Below, piece after piece: positions 8,901-18,348 of a DNA stretch of 64,000 bases. Origin of the DNA: Rhodospirillaceae bacterium UBA1479. Lineage in GTDB: Bacteria > Pseudomonadota > Alphaproteobacteria > Rhodospirillales > Casp-alpha2. Both the position numbers and the translations under genes were made by a program. Each line of letters opens with the position of its first letter. Within the stretch, counting starts at the first letter, position 1. The stretch lies in NCBI GenBank assembly GCA_002325375.1, contig DCRZ01000012.1, positions 124,387 through 188,386 of the forward strand. The letters run 5' to 3'. The notes beneath the pieces were generated by a model that was not told where the DNA came from, did not search any database, and was given only the letters and a program-made list of their open reading frames with translations.

Positions 8901-9995
8901 GTGAGCCCGGATACCGCAACCGCCGCCGATACCACCGCGCCGCCGCTGCCCGGCCGGCGTGTGTTCGGCCTGCGCATCACGCCCCTGACGGAACGGCGGC
9001 TCGCCAATTTCCGGCGCAACCGCCGGGGCTACTGGTCGCTGTGGATTTTCGTGCTGTTGTTCGTGCTGTCGCTGGGGGCAGAGCTGATCGCCAACGACAA
9101 GCCGTTCCTGGTCTATTTCAACGGCGGATTCTACGTCCCCGTGGCCGAGGCATACGCGGAAACCACCTTCGGCGGCGAATTCGCGACCGAGGCCGATTAC
9201 CGCGACCCCTACGTCAAGGACCTGATCAACGCCAAGGGCTGGATGATCTGGCCGCCCATTCCCTATTCCTACGACACGATCATCAAGGACCTGCCGGGCC
9301 CGGCCCCCTCGCCGCCGTCGCTCGACAACTGGCTGGGCACCGACGACCAGGGCCGCGACGTGATGGCGCGCATGATCTACGGGTTCCGCATTTCCGTGCT
9401 GTTCGGCCTGGCGCTGACGGCGATCAGCGCCGTGATCGGCATCGCCGCCGGCGCCGTTCAGGGCTATTTCGGCGGCTGGATCGACCTGTTGGCGCAGCGC
9501 TTCATGGAGGTCTGGTCGGGCCTGCCGACCCTGTATCTGCTGATCATCCTGGCCAGCGTGGTGACGCCCAGTTTCTGGTGGATCCTCGGCCTGATGCTGA
9601 TGTTTTCCTGGATGGCCTTCGTCGGCGTGGTGCGCGCCGAATTCCTGCGCGCGCGCAATTTCGATTACGTGCGCGCCGCCCGGGCCTTGGGCGTGTCCGA
9701 CGGGGTCATCATGTTCAAGCACGTCCTGCCCAACGCCATGGTCGCGACCCTGACCTTCCTGCCGTTCATCCTGTCGGGCTCCATCACCACGCTGACGTCG
9801 CTCGATTTCCTGGGCTTCGGCCTGCCCGCCGGGTCGCCGTCCCTGGGCGAATTGCTGAACCAGGGCAAGAACAACATCCAGGCCCCCTGGCTGGGCTTCA
9901 CGGCGTTCTTCTCGCTCGCCATCATGCTGTCGCTGCTGGTCTTCGTCGGCGAGGCCGTGCGCGACGCCTTCGACCCCAGGAAGGTCTTCAAATAA
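8901..9995 (+). CDS. yejE: ABC transporter permease YejE
   Basis: A 364-residue permease beginning at GTG 8901. After an N-terminal anchor (about 45-65) there is a large periplasmic loop (about 70-150), as in YejE and DppC-like permeases. A five-helix core with the EAA loop (VRAARALGVSDGVIMFKHVL) follows. Its TAA stop overlaps the yejF ATG (TAATG), indicating coupled translation of permease and ATPase. It pairs with YejB to form the channel. Confidence 0.92.
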   Translation: MSPDTATAADTTAPPLPGRRVFGLRITPLTERRLANFRRNRRGYWSLWIFVLLFVLSLGAELIANDKPFLVYFNGGFYVPVAEAYAETTFGGEFATEADYRDPYVKDLINAKGWMIWPPIPYSYDTIIKDLPGPAPSPPSLDNWLGTDDQGRDVMARMIYGFRISVLFGLALTAISAVIGIAAGAVQGYFGGWIDLLAQRFMEVWSGLPTLYLLIILASVVTPSFWWILGLMLMFSWMAFVGVVRAEFLRARNFDYVRAARALGVSDGVIMFKHVLPNAMVATLTFLPFILSGSITTLTSLDFLGFGLPAGSPSLGELLNQGKNNIQAPWLGFTAFFSLAIMLSLLVFVGEAVRDAFDPRKVFK

Positions 9996-11620
9996 TGTCC
10001 AAGCTGTTGGAAATCGACGATCTGCACGTCACCTTCGGCGCCGGGAACGGCGCCGTCACCGCCGTGCAGGGGGCCAGCCTGACCATCGGCAAGGGCGAGA
10101 CCCATGCGCTGGTCGGGGAATCCGGGTCGGGCAAATCGGTGACGGCGCTGTCGGTCATGCAGCTGCTGCCTTATCCGCTCGCCAGTCATCCCAAGGGATC
10201 GATCAAGTTCAACGGCGAGGAACTGGTGGGCGCGCCCGGCGGGGTGATGCGCAAAATTCGCGGCAACCAGATCGCGATGATCTTTCAGGAGCCGCTGACC
10301 AGCCTCAACCCGCTGCATTCCATCGAAAAGCAGATCGCCGAGGTCCTGTTCCTGCATCAGCACATGACCGCCAAGCAGGCCCGCGCCCGGGTGCTGGAAC
10401 TTCTCGACCTGGTCGGCCTGGGCGAGGCCGCATCGCGCCTGCAATCCCTGCCCCACGAATTTTCCGGCGGCCAGCAGCAGCGCATCATGATCGCCATGGC
10501 CCTGGCCAATAACCCGGACCTGCTGATCGCCGACGAGCCGACGACGGCCCTGGACGTCACCATCCAGGCCCAGGTCCTGAAGCTGATGAAGGACATTCAG
10601 CAGAAGTTGGGCATGGCCATGCTGCTGATCACCCATGATCTGGGGATCGTGCGGCGCATGGCGGACACGGTCTCGGTCATGAACGACGGGCGGATCGTCG
10701 AACAGAAGGCGACCGAGGCTTTGTTCGACAACCCGCAGCACGATTATACCCGCCACCTTCTGGCGGCCGAGCCCAAGGGCCGGCCCGCGCCCGCCGACCC
10801 GGCCGCGCCGGAACTATTGCAGGGCCGCGACCTGAAGGTTTGGTTTCCCGTCAAACGCGGGTTCCTGCGCCGCACGGTGGACCATATCAAGGCCGTCGAC
10901 GGCATTTCGCTGGCGCTCAAACGCGGCCATACCCTGGGCATTGTCGGCGAATCGGGGTCGGGCAAAAGCACCCTCGGCCGGGCCTTGCTGCGCCTGGAAC
11001 GCTCCCGGGGCGACATTTTGTTCGAAGGCGCCAACATCCAGGGTTGGCAGTTCAAGCAGATGCGGCCGCTGCGCCGGGAAATGCAGATCGTGTTCCAGGA
11101 CCCCTTCGGCAGTCTGAGCCCGCGCCTATCGGTCGGCCAGATCATCGAGGAAGGCCTGATCGTCCACGGCCTGGGCGGCGACGGCGCCGCGCGCCGCCAA
11201 CTGGTGGCCGAGGCCCTGCACGAGGTCGGCCTGACGCCCGAGATGCAGGACCGCTATCCCCACGAATTTTCCGGCGGCCAGCGCCAGCGCATTTCCATCG
11301 CCCGGGCGTTGGTGCTGAAACCCAAGTTCATGGTGCTGGACGAGCCGACCTCGGCGCTCGACATGTCCGTGCAGGCGCAGATCGTCGAATTGCTGCGCGA
11401 CTTGCAAAAGAAGCACGATCTGGCCTACCTGTTCATCTCCCACGATCTGAAGGTGGTGCGCGCCGTCAGCCATGAGATTGCCGTCATGCGCCAAGGCCGC
11501 GTCGTCGAATACGGGTCTGCCCAGCAGATCATCGACGAGCCCAAGGATCCCTACACCAAGGCCCTGATGGCCGCCGCCTTCGAATTGAAGGCCGACGAAA
11601 CCGGAGTCGTTTCAACATAA
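9995..11620 (+). CDS. yejF: Duplicated ABC ATPase YejF
   Basis: A 541-residue protein with two complete nucleotide-binding domains that power the Yej importer. The first has Walker A GESGSGKS (about 41-48), signature FSGGQQQR and Walker B LLIADEP. The second has GESGSGKS again, FSGGQRQR and FMVLDEP. I start it at the ATG overlapping the yejE stop. The frame is open far upstream inside yejE, but that part is a shadow. The 3' end overlaps the ghrA start in another TAATG. Confidence 0.94.
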   Translation: MSKLLEIDDLHVTFGAGNGAVTAVQGASLTIGKGETHALVGESGSGKSVTALSVMQLLPYPLASHPKGSIKFNGEELVGAPGGVMRKIRGNQIAMIFQEPLTSLNPLHSIEKQIAEVLFLHQHMTAKQARARVLELLDLVGLGEAASRLQSLPHEFSGGQQQRIMIAMALANNPDLLIADEPTTALDVTIQAQVLKLMKDIQQKLGMAMLLITHDLGIVRRMADTVSVMNDGRIVEQKATEALFDNPQHDYTRHLLAAEPKGRPAPADPAAPELLQGRDLKVWFPVKRGFLRRTVDHIKAVDGISLALKRGHTLGIVGESGSGKSTLGRALLRLERSRGDILFEGANIQGWQFKQMRPLRREMQIVFQDPFGSLSPRLSVGQIIEEGLIVHGLGGDGAARRQLVAEALHEVGLTPEMQDRYPHEFSGGQRQRISIARALVLKPKFMVLDEPTSALDMSVQAQIVELLRDLQKKHDLAYLFISHDLKVVRAVSHEIAVMRQGRVVEYGSAQQIIDEPKDPYTKALMAAAFELKADETGVVST

Positions 11621-12570
11621 TGGTTACCGTTCTCTACATGGCCCCCGGGGATAAACCCGATCCCTGGCGGGACGCCTTTCTTGCGCAGATGCCCGACGCC
11701 GATTTCCGCGTGTGGTCCGACGATCCGGCCAAGGACGAGACCGGCGATCCCGCCGACATCCAATACGCCATCGTGTGGAAGCCCAAGCCGGGGGTGCTCA
11801 AGGGCCTGCCGAACCTGAAGGCGATCTTTTCCATGGGGGCCGGGGTCGACCATCTGTGGAACGACCCGGAATTGCCGGGCGGCGTGCCGTTGGTGCGCCT
11901 GGTCGACCGCTGCCTGACCCAGGGGATGAGCGAATACGTCCTGTATTGGACGATCCATCATCACCGCAAGATGGGCGTTTACGCCGGCTGGACCGCCGAA
12001 CACAAATGGAAGCGCCTGCGCCAGGCCGACGCCGAACAGCGCCGGGTCGGCATTCTGGGCCTGGGCGAACTGGGCAGCGACGCGGCGAAAAAGCTGGTGC
12101 CGTTGCATTATCAGGTCGCCGGCTGGGCGCGCACGAATAAGGACATTCCCGGCGTCGAATGCTTCCACGGCCCGGATCAGCTGATCCCGTTCCTGAACCG
12201 CACGGACATCCTGGTCTGCCTGCTGCCGCTGACGCCGGACACGCAAGGCATCATCAACAAGGACACCCTGGCGGCATTGCCCAAGGGTGCCTGCCTGATC
12301 AACTGTGCGCGCGGCGGCCATGTGGTCGACGACGACCTGATCGCGGCGATCGCATCCGGCCATATCGAGGCGGCGACGCTGGACGTGTTCCACACGGAAC
12401 CCCTGCCCGAAGATCATCCGTTCTGGAGCCACCCCAAGGTCAACGTGACGCCGCATATGGCGAGCCTGACCGTGCCCCATTCATCGACGGAATGGTACGT
12501 TGCGAACATCCGGCGCATGGAAGCGGGGGAGCCGCCCTTGAACACGGTCGATCGCGGCACGCGGTATTGA
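11620..12570 (+). CDS. ghrA: Glyoxylate/hydroxypyruvate reductase A family
   Basis: A D-2-hydroxyacid dehydrogenase of 316 residues. The Rossmann motif GLGELG is at about 147-152, followed by INCARGGHVVDD with the catalytic Arg. The Glu and His of the active site lie in HTEPLPEDHPFW and NVTPHMAS near the C-terminus. This pattern fits GhrA (NADPH-dependent reduction of glyoxylate and hydroxypyruvate). It is coupled to yejF by TAATG, so it is co-transcribed with a peptide importer. Whether the product uses an acid released from imported compounds is not known. Confidence 0.85.
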   Translation: MVTVLYMAPGDKPDPWRDAFLAQMPDADFRVWSDDPAKDETGDPADIQYAIVWKPKPGVLKGLPNLKAIFSMGAGVDHLWNDPELPGGVPLVRLVDRCLTQGMSEYVLYWTIHHHRKMGVYAGWTAEHKWKRLRQADAEQRRVGILGLGELGSDAAKKLVPLHYQVAGWARTNKDIPGVECFHGPDQLIPFLNRTDILVCLLPLTPDTQGIINKDTLAALPKGACLINCARGGHVVDDDLIAAIASGHIEAATLDVFHTEPLPEDHPFWSHPKVNVTPHMASLTVPHSSTEWYVANIRRMEAGEPPLNTVDRGTRY

Positions 12571-12595
12571 GTTTCCGCCCCATCCCCGACCATCG

Positions 12596-12664
12596 CCCCC
12601 GGGCTTCACCCGGGGGTCCATCTTGGCCCCGGCCGTGGATGCCGGGTCAAGCCCAGCAATGACG
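12596..12664. repeat. Intergenic palindrome / REP-like element, possible bidirectional terminator
   Basis: Between the converging ghrA and uppP genes lies a perfect 8-bp inverted repeat (CCCCCGGG at 12596-12603, CCCGGGGG at 12609-12616). It is followed by a second, weaker GC-rich repeat (GCCGGGTCAAGCCC, about 12640-12653). The wording GGTCAAGCC ... AATGACG is like the short dispersed palindromes common between genes in Rhodospirillales. There is no U-run, so termination would need Rho or be incidental. Confidence 0.5.
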
Positions 12665-12684
12665 AACGAGAGAAGCAGGCAGGG

Positions 12685-13500
12685 TCAGTTGAACGGGCCG
12701 ACGTAGCCATAGGCCACGGCCAGCAGGAAAATCCCCAGCACGATGCGGTAGACCACGAAGGGCGTGAAGTTGGCGCGCCGCAGCCAGGCCATCATCAGGG
12801 CGATGGCGATCAAGGCCGTGATGAAGGCAAGCCCCGCCGCCGTGAAGGCGTCGGACGTCAGCGCCGCATCACCGGTTTTCCAGAGCTCGTAGCCCTTCAG
12901 CGCCCCCGCCCCGACGATCGCCGGGATCGACAGCAGCATGGAGAATCGGGCGGCGTCCGTGCGCTCCATGCCCAGCAGCCGCGCCGCCGTCATGGTGATG
13001 CCGGAGCGCGAGGTACCCGGGATCAGCGCCAGGCATTGGGCAATGCCGATCACCAGGGCGTCGGAAATTTCCAGATGTTCGATGCGCCGGAGCGTCATGC
13101 CGATGTGATCGACGACATACAGCAGAATCCCGAAGCCGAGGGTCGCCCAGGCGATCAATTCGAGAGAGCGCAGGCCGTTCGGGTAATATTCGTTGAGGGC
13201 ATATCCGGCGCCGATCACCGGCAGGGTCGCCAGGATCACCAGCCCCGCCAGCTTGGCCCCCCGGTCGCGCCGGCCCTTGAGCACGCGGCCCAGGCCCGAC
13301 AGCATGTCCCAGATGTCGCGATGGACGTAGAGCACCACGGCGCCCAGCGTCCCGACATGAACGGCGACGTCGATCAGCAATCCCTGGTCGGCCCAACCCA
13401 AAAGCCGGGGCGTCACCGCGAGATGGGCCGAGGAGGAGATCGGGAGAAACTCCGTGATCCCCTGAATCAGCGCCAAAATCGCAAGATGTAGTGTAGGCAA
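12685..13500 (-). CDS. uppP: Undecaprenyl-diphosphatase UppP (BacA)
   Basis: An integral membrane phosphatase of 271 residues that recycles undecaprenyl pyrophosphate for peptidoglycan and polysaccharide synthesis. It contains the family's two signature regions: LIQGITEFLPISSSAHL near the N-terminus (Glu17, Ser22-24, His26) and PGTSRSGIT (about 160-168) with the conserved Arg. Seven to eight hydrophobic segments are visible. It is monocistronic, convergent with ghrA and divergent from gltB. Confidence 0.95.
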   Translation of the reverse strand: MPTLHLAILALIQGITEFLPISSSAHLAVTPRLLGWADQGLLIDVAVHVGTLGAVVLYVHRDIWDMLSGLGRVLKGRRDRGAKLAGLVILATLPVIGAGYALNEYYPNGLRSLELIAWATLGFGILLYVVDHIGMTLRRIEHLEISDALVIGIAQCLALIPGTSRSGITMTAARLLGMERTDAARFSMLLSIPAIVGAGALKGYELWKTGDAALTSDAFTAAGLAFITALIAIALMMAWLRRANFTPFVVYRIVLGIFLLAVAYGYVGPFN

Positions 13501-13652
13501 GGCTCTCTCCTACGACTTTTGGGTCTTCTAGCCGATCACCGGGTCGCTGCCAAGGGGCCGCGCGGGCCGGGACGGCAATTGTGCACCTGCTCATAAGGGC
13601 CGGAACGGGCCAATTTCCTGTGATTTTTATGACAGTTGAAGGAGGTTTTTGT

Positions 13653-13681
13653 TTGGCGTCCGGGGTCTGGATTGCTATCTA
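13653..13681 (+). promoter_or_regulatory. Candidate gltB promoter
   Basis: TTGGCG (13653-13658) and TATCTA (13676-13681), spaced 17 bases, lie 38 bases before the gltB ATG. An imperfect palindrome (CTGTGA ... TGACAG, about 13618-13635) lies just upstream. No clear sigma-54 GG-N10-GC element was found. The rest of the 219-base divergent gap with uppP shows nothing definite. Confidence 0.4.
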
Positions 13682-13719
13682 AATGGGCTCTCAAGAACCC
13701 GCGAATAGGAAGTTAACGC

Positions 13720-16700
13720 ATGAGCCAGACCTCACGGCGCAACGGTTATGGACTGCCCGTTGAAGAGGGGATGTACGACCCCTTGAACGAGCACGACGCT
13801 TGTGGATTCGGCTTTATCGCCGACATTCATAATGAGCCGCGCCATGAGATCGTGCATCAGGCGCTGGACATCGTCCACCACATGGATCACCGGGGCGCCA
13901 TCGGCGCCGATCCCATGGCCGGCGACGGGGCGGGGATTCTGATTCAGCTTCCCGACGCGTTCATCCGCAAGGTCTTCGCCAAGCAGGGCGTCGAGGTGCC
14001 GGCCAAGGGCGACTACGCGCTGGGCATGGTGTTCCTGCCGCGCGACCACAAGCTGCGCGACCTTGCGATCAAGGCCATCGAGAAGACCACCGCCGACGAA
14101 GGCCAGATCCTGCTGGGCTGGCGCGATGTGCCGACGGACAACAGCGTACTCGGCGAAAGCGTCAAGCCGAACGAACCCGTGATCAAGCAGGTGCTGATCC
14201 AGCGCGGCCCGGACACCGCCGACAACGCGGCGTTCGAACGCAAACTCTACGTCATCCGCAAGCAGGCCCATCACGCGCTGTGGGACAAGGACGAAGGGTC
14301 CTGGCAGGACTTCTATTTCCCGTCCATGTCGTCGGCCACCATCGTCTACAAGGGCATGGTGCTGGCGCCCAACCTGTCCAAATATTACGTGGATTTCCAG
14401 GACCCCGATTTCGCCACGGCGATCGCCCTGTTCCACCAGCGGTTCTCGACCAACACCTTCCCGTCGTGGCGCCTGGCGCAGCCGTTCCGCTTCCTCTGCC
14501 ACAACGGCGAGATCAACACCCTGCGCGGCAACCTCAACTGGATGAACGCGCGCCGCCACAACATGTCGTCGAAGATCCTGGGCGACGACCTGGAAAAACT
14601 GTGGCCGCTGATCGGCGACGGTTCGTCCGATTCGTCGACCTTCGACAACGCGCTGGAGCTTCTGGTCATGGGGGGATATTCCCTCAGCCACGCCATGATG
14701 CTGATGATTCCGGAAGCCTGGAACAACAACCCGCAGATGGCCCCCGAACGGCGCGCCTTCTATGAATACTTCTCGGCCCTGATGGAACCCTGGGACGGCC
14801 CCGCCGCCATGGCCTTCACCAACGGCCGGCAGATCGCGGCCACCCTGGACCGCAACGGCCTGCGCCCGGCGCGCTATATCGTCACCGACGACGGCCTGGT
14901 GGTGATGGCGTCGGAAGTCGGCGTGCTGCCGATACCTGAGGAAAAGATCGTCCAGAAATGGCGCCTGCAGCCGGGCAAGATGCTGGTGGTCGACCTGGAA
15001 CAGCACCGCATTATTTCCGACGAGGAAGTGAAGTCGGAACTGGCCGCCGAATATCCCTATCAGGAATGGCTGGACGCGACGCAGATCCACTTGGCCGATC
15101 TGCCGCCGGAAATCGGCCCGATGACGCCGGATTCCGAAACCCTTTTGGATCAGCAGCAGGCCTTCGGCTACAACCGCGAAGACCTCAAGTTCTTCCTCGA
15201 CCCCATGGCCGAGAAGGGCGAAGACCCGGTCGGTTCCATGGGCCGCGACATTCCGCTGGCCATGCTGTCCGACAAGCCGCGCATGCTCTACGACTATTTC
15301 TTCCAGAACTTCGCGCAGGTGACCAACCCGCCGATCGATCCGATCCGCGAGGAATTGGTGATGTCGCTGGTCAGCTTCATCGGCCCGCGCCCGGACCTGC
15401 TCGACCTGGGGTCGGGCGGCACGCACAAGCGGCTTGAGGTCGACCAGCCGATCCTGTCCAACACGGATCTGGAGCGCATCCGCCGCATCGAAAACCACGT
15501 CGACGGCTCGTTCAAGACCTATACCCTGGACATCAGCTATCAGAACACCGGCCCGAACCGCCAGACCATGGCCCAGGCCGTGGACCGCATCTGCAACAAG
15601 GCGGAAAAGGTCGTGCGCGAGCAGGGCTACAACATCATCATCCTGTCCGATCGCGGCCTGGATGCCGACAACATCGCCATTCCGGCGCTGCTGGCGACGG
15701 GGGCCGTGCACCACCACCTGATCCGCAAGGGCCTGCGGACCGAGGTCGGCCTGGTCGTGGAAACCGGCGAAGCCCGCCGGGTGCATGATTTCTGCCTGCT
15801 CGCCGGCTACGGCGCCGAGGCCATCAACCCCTATCTTGCCTTCGACACGATTTCCAACATCGTGCAGGAAAAGGCCAGCGGCCTGTCCGAAGCCAAGGCC
15901 CATGCCTATTACATCAAGGCGGTCGGCAAGGGCATCATGAAGGTCATGTCCAAGATGGGCATCTCGACCTATCAGTCCTATTGCGGCGCGCAGATTTTCG
16001 ACGCCGTCGGCCTGTCGAGCGAATTCATCGACGCCTATTTCACCGGCACGGCGACCAAGGTCGAAGGGGCCGGCATCACCGAGATCGCGGAAGAGACCGA
16101 ACGCCGCCATGCCGTGGCCTTCGGCGACGCACCGATCTACCGCTCGGAATTGGATGTCGGCGGCGACCTTGCCTTCCGTATCCGCGGTGAGGAACACGTC
16201 TGGACGCCGGAAACCATCGGCACCCTGCAGCACGCCGTGCGCTCGGCCAATTACAAGCAGTTCAAGGCTTATACCGCCAAGGTCGATAACCAGGTCGCCA
16301 AGCTGAAAAACCTGCGCGGGCTGTTCGATCTGAAGCCCGTGGGCAAGCCGGTGCCGCTGGACGAGGTCGAACCCGCGTCCGAGATCGTCAAGCGTTTCGC
16401 CACGGGGGCCATGTCCTTCGGCTCCATTTCCTGGGAAGCCCATACGACCCTCGCCATCGCCATGAACCGCATCGGCGGTCGTTCCAACACGGGTGAGGGC
16501 GGCGAGGACGGCGTCCGCTACAAGCCCCTGCCCAACGGCGACAGCATGAAGTCGCGCATCAAGCAGGTGGCGTCGGGCCGGTTCGGCGTGACCACGGAAT
16601 ACCTGGTCAATGCCGACGACCTGCAGATCAAGATGGCCCAGGGGGCCAAGCCCGGCGAGGGCGGCCAACTGCCCGGCCACAAGGTCGATGAATGGATCGC

Positions 16701-18345
16701 CCGCGTGCGTCATTCAACCCCGGGCGTCGGCCTGATTTCACCGCCGCCGCACCACGACATCTATTCCATCGAGGATCTGGCGCAGCTGATCCACGACCTC
16801 AAGAACGTGAACCCGAAGGCCCGGGTTTCGGTCAAGCTGGTGTCCGAAGTGGGCGTCGGCACGGTCGCCGCCGGGGTGTCCAAGGCCTATGCGGATCACG
16901 TCACCATTTCCGGCCACGACGGCGGCACGGGGGCCAGCCCGCTGACCTCGATCCTCAACGCCGGCGGTCCGTGGGAACTGGGCCTGGCGGAAACCCATCA
17001 GACCCTGGTCATGAACGCGCTGCGCGGGCGCATCGCGGTGCAGGTCGACGGCGGGGTGCGCACGGGACGCGATGTCGTGATCGGCGCCCTGTTGGGGGCC
17101 GATGAATTCGGCTTCGCAACCTCGGCCCTGATCGCCGAAGGCTGCATCATGATGCGCAAGTGCCACCTGAACACCTGCCCGGTCGGCGTCGCCACCCAGG
17201 ACCCGGAACTGCGCAAGCGCTTCACCGGGGAGCCGGAACACGTCGTCAACTTCTTCACCTTCATGGCCGAGGAAGTGCGCGAAATCATGGCCTCCCTCGG
17301 CTTCCGCACGATCAACGAAATGATCGGCCGGCGCGAAGCCCTGGACGTGCGGCCGGCGGTCGATCACTGGAAGGCCCACGGCGTCGACGTGACGCGGCTT
17401 CTGGCGCCGGTCAAACCGGCCGATGGCGTGGCCGTCTACAACTGCGAGACCCAGGATCACGGGCTCGACAAGGCGCTCGATCATCAGCTCATCAAGCAGG
17501 CCAAGGACGCCATCGAGAACGGCACCCCGGTCAGCCTTGAGTTCCCGATCAAGAACATCAACCGTACGGTCGGCGCCATGATGTCGGGGGAGATCGCCCT
17601 GAAGTACGGCCACGAAGGCCTGCCGGACGACACCATTCACGTGAAGTTCACCGGCAACGCCGGGCAGAGCTTCGGTGCCTGGTTGACCAAAGGCGTGTCG
17701 TTCGAATTGATCGGTGACGCCAACGATTACGTGGGCAAGGGCCTGTCGGGCGGGCGCATCGCCGTCTATCCGTCGCCCAAAAGCCCGATCGTGCCGGAAG
17801 AAAACATCATCGTCGGGAATACCGTTCTTTATGGCGCCATCGCCGGGGAATGTTATTTCCGCGGCATCGCCGGTGAACGCTTCGCCGTGCGTAACTCTGG
17901 TGCGGCCGCGGTGGTTGAAGGCTGCGGCGATCACGGCTGCGAATACATGACCGGGGGCACCGTCGTCATCCTGGGTGAGACGGGCCGCAACTTCGCCGCC
18001 GGCATGTCGGGCGGCATCGCCTATATCCTGGATGAGGCGGGCAACTTCGACACGCTCTGCAATCAGGGCATGGTCGAGTTGGAACCCATCGACCCCAACG
18101 AACCCGACGACGGCACCGCCGACGTCGCGTCGGACCCGATGCGCTTCGACGCGCGTCGTCTCAAGGGCCTGATCGAGAATCACCTGCGCTATACAGGCAG
18201 CTCGCGGGCCAAACACATCCTGGACAACTGGGACGCCTACCTGCCCAAGTTCGTCAAGATCATGCCGGTGGATTACCGCCGTGCGCTCCGCGAGATGCAG
18301 GAGCGCGCCGCCGGCGCAGAAACGGCCGCATTGGCCGGGGAATAA
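13720..18345 (+). CDS. gltB: Glutamate synthase (NADPH) large subunit
   Basis: A 1541-residue subunit that takes ammonia from glutamine and makes glutamate from 2-oxoglutarate. It begins with a 27-residue propeptide; the catalytic N-terminal Cys after processing is Cys28 (DACGFGF). The order is GATase II (about 28-430), central domain, FMN-binding synthase domain (about 850-1200) and C-terminal beta-helix GXGXG domain (about 1290-1500). The 3Fe-4S cysteines are Cys1142, Cys1148 and Cys1153 (CIMMRKCHLNTC). Length and all domains are complete. gltD follows after 3 bases. Confidence 0.97.
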   Translation: MSQTSRRNGYGLPVEEGMYDPLNEHDACGFGFIADIHNEPRHEIVHQALDIVHHMDHRGAIGADPMAGDGAGILIQLPDAFIRKVFAKQGVEVPAKGDYALGMVFLPRDHKLRDLAIKAIEKTTADEGQILLGWRDVPTDNSVLGESVKPNEPVIKQVLIQRGPDTADNAAFERKLYVIRKQAHHALWDKDEGSWQDFYFPSMSSATIVYKGMVLAPNLSKYYVDFQDPDFATAIALFHQRFSTNTFPSWRLAQPFRFLCHNGEINTLRGNLNWMNARRHNMSSKILGDDLEKLWPLIGDGSSDSSTFDNALELLVMGGYSLSHAMMLMIPEAWNNNPQMAPERRAFYEYFSALMEPWDGPAAMAFTNGRQIAATLDRNGLRPARYIVTDDGLVVMASEVGVLPIPEEKIVQKWRLQPGKMLVVDLEQHRIISDEEVKSELAAEYPYQEWLDATQIHLADLPPEIGPMTPDSETLLDQQQAFGYNREDLKFFLDPMAEKGEDPVGSMGRDIPLAMLSDKPRMLYDYFFQNFAQVTNPPIDPIREELVMSLVSFIGPRPDLLDLGSGGTHKRLEVDQPILSNTDLERIRRIENHVDGSFKTYTLDISYQNTGPNRQTMAQAVDRICNKAEKVVREQGYNIIILSDRGLDADNIAIPALLATGAVHHHLIRKGLRTEVGLVVETGEARRVHDFCLLAGYGAEAINPYLAFDTISNIVQEKASGLSEAKAHAYYIKAVGKGIMKVMSKMGISTYQSYCGAQIFDAVGLSSEFIDAYFTGTATKVEGAGITEIAEETERRHAVAFGDAPIYRSELDVGGDLAFRIRGEEHVWTPETIGTLQHAVRSANYKQFKAYTAKVDNQVAKLKNLRGLFDLKPVGKPVPLDEVEPASEIVKRFATGAMSFGSISWEAHTTLAIAMNRIGGRSNTGEGGEDGVRYKPLPNGDSMKSRIKQVASGRFGVTTEYLVNADDLQIKMAQGAKPGEGGQLPGHKVDEWIARVRHSTPGVGLISPPPHHDIYSIEDLAQLIHDLKNVNPKARVSVKLVSEVGVGTVAAGVSKAYADHVTISGHDGGTGASPLTSILNAGGPWELGLAETHQTLVMNALRGRIAVQVDGGVRTGRDVVIGALLGADEFGFATSALIAEGCIMMRKCHLNTCPVGVATQDPELRKRFTGEPEHVVNFFTFMAEEVREIMASLGFRTINEMIGRREALDVRPAVDHWKAHGVDVTRLLAPVKPADGVAVYNCETQDHGLDKALDHQLIKQAKDAIENGTPVSLEFPIKNINRTVGAMMSGEIALKYGHEGLPDDTIHVKFTGNAGQSFGAWLTKGVSFELIGDANDYVGKGLSGGRIAVYPSPKSPIVPEENIIVGNTVLYGAIAGECYFRGIAGERFAVRNSGAAAVVEGCGDHGCEYMTGGTVVILGETGRNFAAGMSGGIAYILDEAGNFDTLCNQGMVELEPIDPNEPDDGTADVASDPMRFDARRLKGLIENHLRYTGSSRAKHILDNWDAYLPKFVKIMPVDYRRALREMQERAAGAETAALAGE

Positions 18346-18348
18346 ATA

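Noticed and set aside
13640..13690. Sigma-54 promoter for gltB
   Set aside because: The GG and GC elements do not have the required 10-base spacing; a sigma-70-like pair fits better.
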